Shown one piece after another: positions 17,184 through 25,254 of a DNA stretch of 64,000 nucleotides; positions within the stretch are counted from its first letter, which is position 1, and the number at the start of each line of letters is the position of its first letter. This DNA is from an uncultured Pelagibacteraceae bacterium (GTDB taxonomy: Bacteria > Pseudomonadota > Alphaproteobacteria > Pelagibacterales > Pelagibacteraceae). Position numbers and translations under genes: made by a program. The stretch lies in contig CACJQX010000001.1 in assembly GCA_902595595.1 (NCBI GenBank), positions 177,102 through 241,101 of the forward strand. The letters run 5' to 3'. The notes beneath the pieces were generated by a model that saw only the letters and a program-made list of their open reading frames with translations, searched no databases and was not told the DNA's origin.

Positions 17184-17327
17184 TACAAAAAGATAATTAA
17201 AAATACTGTATTCAACAACTAACCAGAGGTTGTATTTGTCCATTAATTGAACACTTAAAAGCGACATTGACTCCATAGCAATTCAATTTTTTAATAATGT
17301 TTTAGAAATTAATAGGGAGAGAAAACG
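17184..17327. promoter_or_regulatory. Divergent control region between AcoR-like regulator and alcohol dehydrogenase
   Basis: This 144-base space separates the regulator ATG from the adh ATG and should hold both promoters and the regulator's operator. The right end has a clear Shine-Dalgarno (GGGAGAG at about 17312-17318) ten bases before the adh ATG at 17328. I see no convincing long inverted repeat. Part of it (17184-17276) is an open frame in line with the regulator, but this lacks a ribosome binding site. Confidence 0.5.
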
Positions 17328-18389
17328 ATGAAAGCACAGGTTTTGCACAAGTATGACCCAGAAATGAAGGAAAAAGTTTGGGTTACAGGTGAAGAAATGC
17401 CAGATCCGAAGATTGAGAAGGCATCAGATGTAATTGTTAAAATTGGTGCTGCAGGAATTTGCAGAACAGATTTACATATAATTGAAGGAGTATGGAAACA
17501 TATTCAAGATCCAGATGGAACTTTGTTACCATGCGTGATGGGACATGAAAATGCAGGATGGGTAGAGGACGTAGGTAAGGATGTTACAGAATATAAAAAA
17601 GGTGATCCAGTCATTTTGCACCCATTAATATCAGGAACGGGCGGTACTTGTTTAGATTGTAGAAGAGGTAATGATATGCATGCTGCTGCTGGAGCATTTC
17701 CTGGATTAAGTATCAAAGAAGGTGGATATTCTGAACTATTAAAAACAAGTGTTAGAAATTTAATTAAACTTCCAAAAGTTTTAGCACCTAAAGATGTTGC
17801 ACCTTTTTCAGATGCAGGTCTTACAGCTTATAGGGTTGTTAAAAAGGCAACGAGACATTTATTGCCAGGTCAAAGCTGTACGATAATTGGTGCTGGAGGT
17901 TTAGGACATATTGCTATTCAATGTTTGAAAGCAATGTGTGCTGCTGACATTATTATTGTTGAGAAATCTGAAGCAGCTTTAAAACATGCAATGGAACTCG
18001 GTGGTGATCACGGAGTTTTAATTGATGGAAACGAAATTGAAAAAGTTCAAGAACTAACTAAAGGAAAAGGTTCAGAAGCTGTTATCGATTTCGTAGGTGA
18101 AAAAGGATCTACTGCCATGGGAATTCAAATGACTTCTAATGGTGGTTTTTACTACATTGTTGGTTATGGAGAAGAAATCAAATCATTAGCAGTTGATTTA
18201 ATTATTTCTGAAAAAACAATCGTAGGTAATTTAGTGGGAACGTGGTCTGAGTTATATGAATTGATGGAGTTAGCTGATAGAGGAAAAGTGAAGCTATCCA
18301 TGCAAGAATATAAATTAGACGATGCTAATAAAGCGCTCCATGATCTTAACGACGGTAAAGTTAAGGGACGAGCTGTTTTAGTTCCGTAA
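17328..18389 (+). CDS. Zinc-type NAD(P)-dependent alcohol dehydrogenase
   Basis: A 353-residue medium-chain dehydrogenase/reductase. Catalytic zinc ligands Cys45 (GICRTDLH) and His73-Glu74 (GHENAG) are present, and the Rossmann motif is GAGGLGHIAIQ near residues 188-198. The structural zinc lobe is degraded: in the GGTCLDCRRG segment only two of the usual four cysteines remain (positions 1 and 4 are Gly and Ala). It is the first gene of a run with the polyol-type ABC importer and has a strong ribosome binding site. The likely role is oxidation of the imported compound or its product; substrate unknown. Confidence 0.88.
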   Translation: MKAQVLHKYDPEMKEKVWVTGEEMPDPKIEKASDVIVKIGAAGICRTDLHIIEGVWKHIQDPDGTLLPCVMGHENAGWVEDVGKDVTEYKKGDPVILHPLISGTGGTCLDCRRGNDMHAAAGAFPGLSIKEGGYSELLKTSVRNLIKLPKVLAPKDVAPFSDAGLTAYRVVKKATRHLLPGQSCTIIGAGGLGHIAIQCLKAMCAADIIIVEKSEAALKHAMELGGDHGVLIDGNEIEKVQELTKGKGSEAVIDFVGEKGSTAMGIQMTSNGGFYYIVGYGEEIKSLAVDLIISEKTIVGNLVGTWSELYELMELADRGKVKLSMQEYKLDDANKALHDLNDGKVKGRAVLVP

Positions 18390-18415
18390 TTAAGTAAAGG
18401 AAGAGAGAGGTAATA

Positions 18416-19954
18416 ATGAAAATAATGAAAACTTGCTTGACGGCTATTATATCAAGTTTGATGATATTTAGTCCTATGGCATATGCTGATAAGTGGAGCG
18501 ATCAGTTTCCACATATCAAAGCTACGGGAGATATTCCTGGTGACTGTTCTTATGAGAAGATGTCTAAGAAAAATTACAAAGGAAAAACTCTTAAAATAAA
18601 TACTCACGCAATACCGGTAATGGGAGAGCCAACAGCTCTACACGCTGAACAGTTTGAGAAATTAACTGGTGCAAAAGTTGAAGTTACACATACACCAGCT
18701 GGTGATTTGTACTCAAAAGCAATGGTTCCTTTCCAAGCTGGACAAGCTCCTTACGATGTTGTGTTTGGATTTTCTAACTTCATAAATGACTGGAAAAGAT
18801 ATTTAGCACCAGTTCCTAAGAAGTATATGAACTCACCTGAGATGAAAGATGTAACAAAATCTCACATGGGTGTATCATCTTGGGATGGAACTATGTACCA
18901 ATACCCAGTTGATGGTGACAGACATTATCTAAAATACAGAAAAGACGTAATAGATAATCCTGAAATGCAGAAGAAATATAAAGCTGACACAGGTAATGAG
19001 TTAAGAGTTCCAAGAACTTGGAAAGAATATGCTCAAATGGCTAAATATTTCAATGATTGGGATTGGGATGGAGATGGTGAAAAAGAATATGGTTCAGCTG
19101 AAGTTATGAAAAAAGATGACTTAATGTTTGCAGCTTTTTTCAGCAGATCAGTTGCTTATGCTAAAAACCCTAGAACTCCAGGTGGTTTCTTTTTTGATTT
19201 AGAAACTATGAAACCAAACATCAATAACCCAGGTTTTGTTGAAGCATTAACTGATTGGGTTGAAGCTACTAAATATGTTCCTCCAGGAGGAACTAACTTT
19301 GGTCTAGGTGATGAAATCGGATCATTTGGTGGTGGACAAACTTTATTTAGTTTCTCTTGGGACGATGCATTTATTGCAGCAATGCAAGATGATAGCCCAA
19401 TTAAAAATAAAGTTGGTGCAGCTCCACTTCCAGGCGCTGATAGAGTTTGGAACAGAGTTTCAAATAGCTGGGAAAATCAATACAACCAAGCTCCTTACAT
19501 TGTTTGGGGTTGGGCTGTAGGTGTTGCTAAGAAAAGTAAAGTAAAAGATATGGCATTTGATTATCTTTGCTTCTTTTCTAATGGTGCAAACCACCAAGCT
19601 GATTTAGCTATTGGTAGATTTGGTGTTAACCCATTTAAAAACTCAGACTTTGACCCTAACATTTATATTAATAGTATGGGTTGGGATCCAGAGATCGCTA
19701 ACAGTTACACTCAAACACTTTTAGATATGGAAAAAAGTAATAACAGAGTTTTCCCTCTAAGAGTTCCAGGTGTATTTGAATTTACAAGTGCTGTTGCTAC
19801 AGGAACTTCAAAAGCTTTAGCAGGACAATTATCTCCTCAAGAAGCTTTAGACGAAGTTGCTAAAGAGTGGGAAGCAATTGTAAGCAGAGTAGGTAAAAAA
19901 GCAGTTCAAGATGCCTATGCTGTTGGTGTCAAAATGGAAGACAACAAGCTATAA
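18416..19954 (+). CDS. ABC transporter substrate-binding protein, sugar/polyol (GlpV-like)
   Basis: A 512-residue periplasmic binding protein with a Sec signal peptide (cleavage after Ala24 in MAYA-DKW). Family 1 extracellular binding protein features include the N-terminal VEVTHTPAGDLYSKAMVPFQ region and the YDVVFG segment. An Asp-rich stretch DWDWDGDG (Asp214, 216, 218, 220) resembles a calcium-binding loop. The length and the downstream layout of two permeases and two ATPases resemble the rhizobial glycerol system GlpVPQST. Codons favour AAC, TTC and TAC more than neighbours, as expected for an abundant product. A hairpin follows the stop codon. The substrate is inferred as a polyol or sugar, not proven. 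Confidence 0.85.
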   Translation: MKIMKTCLTAIISSLMIFSPMAYADKWSDQFPHIKATGDIPGDCSYEKMSKKNYKGKTLKINTHAIPVMGEPTALHAEQFEKLTGAKVEVTHTPAGDLYSKAMVPFQAGQAPYDVVFGFSNFINDWKRYLAPVPKKYMNSPEMKDVTKSHMGVSSWDGTMYQYPVDGDRHYLKYRKDVIDNPEMQKKYKADTGNELRVPRTWKEYAQMAKYFNDWDWDGDGEKEYGSAEVMKKDDLMFAAFFSRSVAYAKNPRTPGGFFFDLETMKPNINNPGFVEALTDWVEATKYVPPGGTNFGLGDEIGSFGGGQTLFSFSWDDAFIAAMQDDSPIKNKVGAAPLPGADRVWNRVSNSWENQYNQAPYIVWGWAVGVAKKSKVKDMAFDYLCFFSNGANHQADLAIGRFGVNPFKNSDFDPNIYINSMGWDPEIANSYTQTLLDMEKSNNRVFPLRVPGVFEFTSAVATGTSKALAGQLSPQEALDEVAKEWEAIVSRVGKKAVQDAYAVGVKMEDNKL

Positions 19955-19967
19955 TTTAAAGATACTT

Positions 19968-19997
19968 TATGTGGCCATTAATTTTAATGGCCACATA
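19968..19997 (+). terminator. Intercistronic hairpin after the ABC binding-protein gene
   Basis: A perfect 13-base-pair inverted repeat (19968-19980 with 19985-19997) and a four-base loop, 13 bases after the binding-protein stop. It has no following T-run, so it is better seen as a 3'-end stabilising or attenuating hairpin than as a strict intrinsic terminator. Such elements commonly raise binding-protein mRNA relative to the permease genes downstream. The fold is certain from sequence; the function is inferred. Confidence 0.7.
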
Positions 19998-20028
19998 TAA
20001 TAAAAATAATATAATCCTTTATTTATAA

Positions 20029-20892
20029 ATGAACTTTAAACATAAATATTTTTTCCTGTTTCCAGGTTTATTTGTGTTGATAGGAATATTAATTTTTCCA
20101 ATTATTTTCGTAGTTAGATTAAGTTTGTCAGGATGGAATAGTTATAATCCTGGATTAGATTACATAGGTTTAGAAAATTACATAAGATTATTTACTGATG
20201 ACCCAAGATTCTGGGAATCATTTTTTAGATTGAGTTTTTTATCAGTTACAACAGTTATTTTGCAATACGTAATAGGTTTTGCTTTGGCGCATATGGTTTG
20301 GAAAGATATTAAATTTAAAAGATTTTTTAGAGTTCTTTTTTTAGTTCCAATGATGACAACCCCAGTGATCATGACGGTTATTTGGAGAACATTTTTTCAC
20401 GAGTCTCTTGGACCAGTAAATGATTTGTTGTCAGTTTTTGGGGTAGCTCCCAAGTGGTTGACAGATCCTGTTATTGCAAAATTTACAGTTATTATAGTTG
20501 AGGTATGGCAATGGACACCATTTATGTTTTTACTTTTATTAGCAGGGTTATTGTCACTACCTAAAGAACCATTTTTAGCTGCTGCGATTGATGGTGCTAG
20601 CCCAGTTAGAAAATTTATTTATGTAACATTTCCATTGATGGCTCCCATCTCAATTGGAGCAATAATTATAAGGTTAATTGAGGCATCAAAGATTATGGAT
20701 ACAGTTTATGTACTGACTTCAGGTGGACCAGGTACCTCTACAGAAACTTCAAGTTTTTATATCTTTATTAAAGGACTGAGAGAATTTCAGATGGGTTATG
20801 CAGCGTCGATGTCATTTACTTACTTAATAATTATGATCATAAGTCTCACCATTATAGCAAAAGTACTAACGAAGGTTTTATTAAAAGAATAG
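20029..20892 (+). CDS. ABC transporter permease (MalF/UgpA type)
   Basis: A 287-residue inner-membrane permease with six hydrophobic segments (first at about residues 5-29). The cytoplasmic EAA coupling loop is recognisable as AAAIDGASPVRKFIYVTFPL near residues 184-203, where the ATPases dock. It is the first of two permeases of the carbohydrate/polyol importer; its partner starts four bases downstream. It belongs to the binding-protein-dependent carbohydrate uptake-1 class by context. Confidence 0.9.
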   Translation: MNFKHKYFFLFPGLFVLIGILIFPIIFVVRLSLSGWNSYNPGLDYIGLENYIRLFTDDPRFWESFFRLSFLSVTTVILQYVIGFALAHMVWKDIKFKRFFRVLFLVPMMTTPVIMTVIWRTFFHESLGPVNDLLSVFGVAPKWLTDPVIAKFTVIIVEVWQWTPFMFLLLLAGLLSLPKEPFLAAAIDGASPVRKFIYVTFPLMAPISIGAIIIRLIEASKIMDTVYVLTSGGPGTSTETSSFYIFIKGLREFQMGYAASMSFTYLIIMIISLTIIAKVLTKVLLKE

Positions 20893-20895
20893 AGT

Positions 20896-21744
20896 ATGAA
20901 TAAATTATATATTTTTTTAAAATATTTTTTTATTGTCGTTTGGACAGTATTTGTGGTTGCTCCTTTTCTTTGGGCTCTCACAACATCTTTTAAAGATTTC
21001 CAGTCTGTTAATGGGGGAGTAACATATATTCCATGGGTCGATTTTGAACCTAATTTAGAAGGGTGGAAGGTTTTAATTAAATCACCAGCTAAAGGTGGAG
21101 TAGATATAATTGAACCATATTTTAATAGTTTGTTTGTAACTTGCACTGCAAGTTTAATTAGTATTATTCTTGGAACATTGTCTGCTTATGCATTATCAAG
21201 ATACACATTTAAGGCAGGGTTTGTAAAAAATAATGACATTACTTTTTTCTTTATCTCACAAAGAATTATGCCACCGATTGTTTTATCAATTCCATTTTTT
21301 TTATTTTTAAGTTCAATAAATTTATTAGATAGTCTAACCGGGCTAATTGTTGTTTATATAGTTTTATTAATGCCAATAGCGGTTTGGATTATGGTGGACT
21401 TTTTTAATAAAGTTCCAAGAGAAATTGACGAGACAGCTCTAATTGATGGTTGTAATCCTTATCAAGCATTTTTAAAAGTGGTATTACCAAATTCAATACC
21501 AGGTTTAATTGTAGCAGGAATGTTTTGCATAATTTTTGGATGGATTGATTTTTTCTTTGCTTTTATTTTAACATTTACAGAGGTGCAGTTATTACCTGTT
21601 AAAATAGTTGCATTAAATTCATCAGTAACTCCTTGGTGGAGCTTATCTGCATCAGCTTTAGTTTCAGTAGCACCATTAATTATTGTTGCGTTCATAGTTG
21701 AACGATATTTATCAAAAGGAAATTTATCAGGAGCTATTAAGTAA
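20896..21744 (+). CDS. ABC transporter permease (MalG/UgpE type)
   Basis: A 282-residue inner-membrane permease, six hydrophobic segments, with an N-terminal WALTTSFKDFQ segment typical of the MalG side and the EAA loop DETALIDGCNPYQAFLKVVLP (shown here only by position, about residues 178-198). It forms a heterodimer with the preceding permease. Its stop overlaps the next ATPase start by one base (TAATG). Confidence 0.9.
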   Translation: MNKLYIFLKYFFIVVWTVFVVAPFLWALTTSFKDFQSVNGGVTYIPWVDFEPNLEGWKVLIKSPAKGGVDIIEPYFNSLFVTCTASLISIILGTLSAYALSRYTFKAGFVKNNDITFFFISQRIMPPIVLSIPFFLFLSSINLLDSLTGLIVVYIVLLMPIAVWIMVDFFNKVPREIDETALIDGCNPYQAFLKVVLPNSIPGLIVAGMFCIIFGWIDFFFAFILTFTEVQLLPVKIVALNSSVTPWWSLSASALVSVAPLIIVAFIVERYLSKGNLSGAIK

Positions 21745-22823
21745 TGGATTTAGTTGCAAATAATTTATCATACAAACCAGATGATCAATATCATTTAAAC
21801 GAGGTATCCTTTAATTTTAAAGAAGGAAATTTATATACAATTTTAGGAAGAACCTTATCAGGAAAAACAACTCTATTAAAAACAATAGCTGGTCTTTTAA
21901 CACCGGATAGTGGTGAAATTGAATTTGATGGTAAAAATTTCTTAAAAATTCCTGTCTGGGAAAGAAATGTAGCAATGGTTTATCAGCAATTTATAAACTA
22001 TCCTCATTTAAATGTTTTTGAAAACATTGCCTTTCCTTTGAAACAAAGAAAAATAGATAAAAGTATTATTAAAGAAAAAGTAATGGACGCTTTAAAATCT
22101 GTAGGCTTGTTAGGTTATGAAAATAGAAAGATTCAAGAGCTTTCTGGAGGGCAGCAACAAAGGGTTTCGCTTGCAAGATCTTTAGTCAAAAACGCTAAAA
22201 TACTGTTGCTAGATGAGCCATTGGTAAATTTAGACTATAAATTGAGAGAGCAACTTAGAGAAGAGTTTAAGAACCTATTTTCTAAAGGGTTAGCAGATGA
22301 AACAATATTAATTTATTCAACTACTGACCCAAGAGAAACTATGGAATTAAATGGTGAAGTTATAGTTTTAGATGAAGGCAAGGTCTTACAAGTTGGTCCA
22401 GCAAAAGAAATATTTGAAAACCCTAACTCTTTAAAAGTTGCAGAAATTTCTAATGACCCGCCAATGAATATAATCGAAGCTAAAATTTCAGATAATCAGA
22501 TTAGATTTGAAGGCATAGATGTAGAGGCTCCACAACATTTATCTAAATTAACCGAAGATGGTTTAAAAATCGGATTAAGATCTTCTGATATTGAATTAAA
22601 TGAAAATGGACACGAATTTGAAGTTGAGCTTGCAGAAATTAGTGGTTCAGAAACATTGCTACATTTAAAAAGAGGAGATACAAAAATTATAGTTTCAATA
22701 GAAGAAGTTCTTAACTTTAAAATACACGATAAAGTAAAAATTAATTTTAAAATTGATAGAGCTTATGCGTTTCATGCTGATGGAAAATTAGCATCTTCAC
22801 CTTTTGGGGGTTTGAATGGCTAA
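21744..22823 (+). CDS. ABC transporter ATP-binding protein 1 (GlpS-like, H-loop His absent)
   Basis: A 359-residue ATPase with a C-terminal regulatory (TOBE-like) domain. Walker A is GRTLSGKTT with Lys41, Q-loop Gln is in VYQQF, the signature LSGGQ is intact (residues 133-137), and Walker B ends in Asp157-Glu158. The switch (H-loop) histidine is missing: the YSTTDPRE segment has Thr194 where canonical proteins have His. The Walker A is also unusual in having R-T-L-S where P-S-G-C/S is usual. It pairs with the following ATPase. Loss of the H-loop His normally lowers hydrolysis at that site, see the findings. Confidence 0.9.
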   Translation: MDLVANNLSYKPDDQYHLNEVSFNFKEGNLYTILGRTLSGKTTLLKTIAGLLTPDSGEIEFDGKNFLKIPVWERNVAMVYQQFINYPHLNVFENIAFPLKQRKIDKSIIKEKVMDALKSVGLLGYENRKIQELSGGQQQRVSLARSLVKNAKILLLDEPLVNLDYKLREQLREEFKNLFSKGLADETILIYSTTDPRETMELNGEVIVLDEGKVLQVGPAKEIFENPNSLKVAEISNDPPMNIIEAKISDNQIRFEGIDVEAPQHLSKLTEDGLKIGLRSSDIELNENGHEFEVELAEISGSETLLHLKRGDTKIIVSIEEVLNFKIHDKVKINFKIDRAYAFHADGKLASSPFGGLNG

Positions 22824-23889
22824 AATCGATTTAAGCAACATATCTCACTCATACAATCCAAATGATCCAAATCCTGTTTATGCTTTGAATCCTTTCTCAA
22901 TGACATGGGAAAATGGAAATAGATATGCAATTTTAGGTCCTTCTGGATGTGGAAAAACTACGATGCTTAATATTGTATCTGGCTTAGTCAGACCTTCGGC
23001 TGGAAGAATATTATTTGATAATAAAGATGTTACAGATTTAAAAACAGAAGATAGAAATATTGCTCAAGTTTTTCAATTTCCAGTTATTTATAATACAATG
23101 ACTGTTTATGAAAATTTAGCTTTCCCACTTAAATGTAGAGATTTTTCTAAAAGTAAAACGGATGAAAGAGTTAATTCAGTTGCTGAAACTTTAAATTTAA
23201 AATCTTTTTTAAATTCTCCTGCAAGAAAATTAACAGCAGACCAAAAGCAATTAATATCTTTAGGAAGAGGTCTTGTAAGAGAAGACGTTGCTGCAGTTTT
23301 AATGGACGAGCCTTTAACTGTTATTGATCCAGACTTAAAATTTAGATTAAGAAGAAATCTTAAAGAAATTAATGAGCAATATAAAACAACATTAGTTTAT
23401 GTAACTCATGATCAAAACGAAGCGATGACTTTTGCGGATAATATAATAGTAATGAGCGAAGGAGAGGTGGTTCAAACCGGTTCCCCTAAAGAACTTTTTG
23501 AAAGACCTAATACAACATTTGTTGGATACTTTATTGGATCGCCAGCTATGAACTTATTTGAAAGTGAAGTTTCCTCAAACGATAGTGTAAAAATAAACAA
23601 TAATTTAATTAAAACTCGTACAAATTTGTCAAATTTAAAAACAAAAAAAATTAAATTAGGGATTAGATCCGAATTTATTAAGATAGCACAAAACCAAAAT
23701 GAAAATTTAGTTGATGTTAATGTTGAAAAAGTTGAAGACCTTGGAAATTATAAATTAATTACAGCAAAACTTGGAGATTTTACTATTAAATCGAAAGTTA
23801 CTAGAGAGACTGAAATACCAAGCTCGAAAGTAAAGCTTCATATACCTGCGGATAGATGCTGTGTTTATGAGGATAATAAATTGATTTAG
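22816..23889 (+). CDS. ABC transporter ATP-binding protein 2 (GlpT-like, degenerate signature)
   Basis: A 357-residue ATPase overlapping the first by eight bases. Walker A GPSGCGKTT (Lys47), Walker B Asp164-Glu165 and the H-loop His198 in YVTHDQNEA are all canonical. The signature motif is LTADQ (residues 139-143) instead of LSGGQ, so the element that caps ATP in the partner's site is degraded. A C-terminal TOBE-like domain is present. Together with ATPase 1 it forms a dimer with one good and one degenerate site. Both ATPases resemble the GlpS/GlpT pair of rhizobial glycerol importers as I recall them. Confidence 0.9.
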   Translation: MAKIDLSNISHSYNPNDPNPVYALNPFSMTWENGNRYAILGPSGCGKTTMLNIVSGLVRPSAGRILFDNKDVTDLKTEDRNIAQVFQFPVIYNTMTVYENLAFPLKCRDFSKSKTDERVNSVAETLNLKSFLNSPARKLTADQKQLISLGRGLVREDVAAVLMDEPLTVIDPDLKFRLRRNLKEINEQYKTTLVYVTHDQNEAMTFADNIIVMSEGEVVQTGSPKELFERPNTTFVGYFIGSPAMNLFESEVSSNDSVKINNNLIKTRTNLSNLKTKKIKLGIRSEFIKIAQNQNENLVDVNVEKVEDLGNYKLITAKLGDFTIKSKVTRETEIPSSKVKLHIPADRCCVYEDNKLI

Positions 23890-23894
23890 AAACA

Positions 23895-23934
23895 ACCATT
23901 AATTGAAAATATTTTCAATTTTAACGCTAATGGT
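23895..23934 (+). terminator. Two-tier inverted repeat ending the ABC operon
   Basis: An outer stem ACCATTA/TAATGGT (23895-23901 with 23928-23934) encloses the perfect 20-base palindrome 23901-23920. It begins five bases after the stop of the second ATPase gene. There is no good T-run after it. It may end the ABC transcript or protect its 3' end; it could also be a protein-binding palindrome upstream of the TRAP operon. Confidence 0.45.
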
Positions 23935-24016
23935 GACAATCTGTACCTCTTTTTAGAAAGACTCTAATTTAAATCTATGTTTTAATTTTAGTAGTTAATT
24001 AACTAGAGGAGAATAA

Positions 24017-25177
24017 ATGATTAAGAATAAAAAATCATTGAAGGGTTCTAAAACTCCTTCAAGAAGAAAGTTCTTCAAAGCAGCAGCAGCAACTGGTGCA
24101 GCAGCGACAGCAGCTGTAGCAATGCCAAACCTAGCTTTAGGAGCTGGACACATTACTCTAAAGATGCAAGCAGCTTGGCCTTCAGGCGCAAACATCTTTT
24201 TTGAAATGGCATCTGATTACGCAAAAATGGTTAGCGATATGTCAGATGGTAAACTTAAAATTGATGTTCAACCAGTTGGAGCAGTTGTAAAAACTTCTGA
24301 AATTGGACAAGCAGTAAGTTCTGGGGTTGTTGATATGGGTCACTGGGTGACAGCATATTGGTACGGAAAAAATCCTGCTGCTTCACTTTTTGGAACTGGA
24401 CCATCTTACGGAATGTCATCTCAAGAAGTTATGGGATGGATGGAGTACGGTGGAGGAAGAGCGCTATATGACGAAGCTGTTAAGAGTGTAGGTTTTAACT
24501 ACTACGGTTTCTTCCATATGCCAATGCCTGCTCAGCCATTTGGTTGGTTTAAAAAGAATGTAACAAAAGTTTCTGATGTTAAAGGAATGAAGTATAGAAC
24601 AGTTGGTCTTGCGACTAACGTTTTAACTGCTATGGGAATGGTTGTAAGACAATTACCAGGTGGTGAAATTCAACCAGCTATGAAAACTGGTTTGATTGAT
24701 GCTGCTGAGTTTAACAACCCTACATCAGATTCACAGTTTGGAATGCAAGATGTCTCTAAACATTACCACTTAGGAAGTTTCCACCAGTCTCAGGAAATGT
24801 TTGAAGTGCCGATTAATAAGAAGAGATATGACAGCCTTTCACCTGCTCATCAAGCTATCTTGAAAAATGCTGCTTACGCTGCGAACTCAGATAACTACTT
24901 TAAAGCATTGGTTAGATATTCAACTGACTTAGCTAAATTAATGAATGAGCATAAGGTTAATGTTTACCAAACATCAGACGCTATCTTGGCTGAACAATTA
25001 AAAGGTTGGGATAAAGTTGTTGGTGAGTTTTCTGGTAAAGATGCTTTCTTCAAAAAAGTAGTAGACTCACAAAAAGCATACGCTAAGAGAACAATGAAGT
25101 ATCTGTTGATGAATCAACCGAACTACAAATTAGCTTATGAAAACGAGTTTGGACCAATTGAGAAAGTTAAAATCTAA
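24017..25177 (+). CDS. TRAP transporter substrate-binding protein, DctP family (Tat signal)
   Basis: A 386-residue periplasmic DctP-type binding protein. The N-terminus has a twin-arginine signal (SRRKFFK, Arg16-Arg17) with an Ala-rich hydrophobic core ending near residue 44. The GGEIQPAMKTGLIDAAEFNNP region is the family's ligand-binding segment, where the conserved Arg in KYRTVGL would hold a carboxylate. Relatives (TakP-like) bind 2-oxo acids or other organic acids; the ligand here is not determined. A strong AGAGGAGA ribosome binding site precedes ATG 24017. Codon use is shifted to C-ending codons, as for the other binding proteins here. A terminator-like hairpin follows. Confidence 0.9.
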   Translation: MIKNKKSLKGSKTPSRRKFFKAAAATGAAATAAVAMPNLALGAGHITLKMQAAWPSGANIFFEMASDYAKMVSDMSDGKLKIDVQPVGAVVKTSEIGQAVSSGVVDMGHWVTAYWYGKNPAASLFGTGPSYGMSSQEVMGWMEYGGGRALYDEAVKSVGFNYYGFFHMPMPAQPFGWFKKNVTKVSDVKGMKYRTVGLATNVLTAMGMVVRQLPGGEIQPAMKTGLIDAAEFNNPTSDSQFGMQDVSKHYHLGSFHQSQEMFEVPINKKRYDSLSPAHQAILKNAAYAANSDNYFKALVRYSTDLAKLMNEHKVNVYQTSDAILAEQLKGWDKVVGEFSGKDAFFKKVVDSQKAYAKRTMKYLLMNQPNYKLAYENEFGPIEKVKI

Positions 25178-25197
25178 TTAACTTTAATAAAAATTAT

Positions 25198-25228
25198 AAA
25201 AAGGGGGTTTAAAACCCCCTTTTTTTTT
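25198..25228 (+). terminator. Intrinsic terminator-like hairpin between dctP and dctQ
   Basis: AAAAAGGGGG (25198-25207) pairs with CCCCCTTTTT (25215-25224) around a seven-base loop, and the T-run continues to 25228. This is a textbook Rho-independent terminator shape 20 bases after the binding-protein stop. Because dctQ and dctM lie directly downstream on the same strand, it probably acts as a partial terminator that sets a high dctP to dctQM ratio. Confidence 0.85.
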
Positions 25229-25254
25229 AGACTAATTTAATATAATTGTTGGTG

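Noticed and set aside
17184-17276. Extended regulator start at 17276
   Set aside because: The extra 31 residues do not resemble AcoR-family N-termini and have no ribosome binding site; ATG 17181-17183 starts the charged MGNLSSLKKEF segment.
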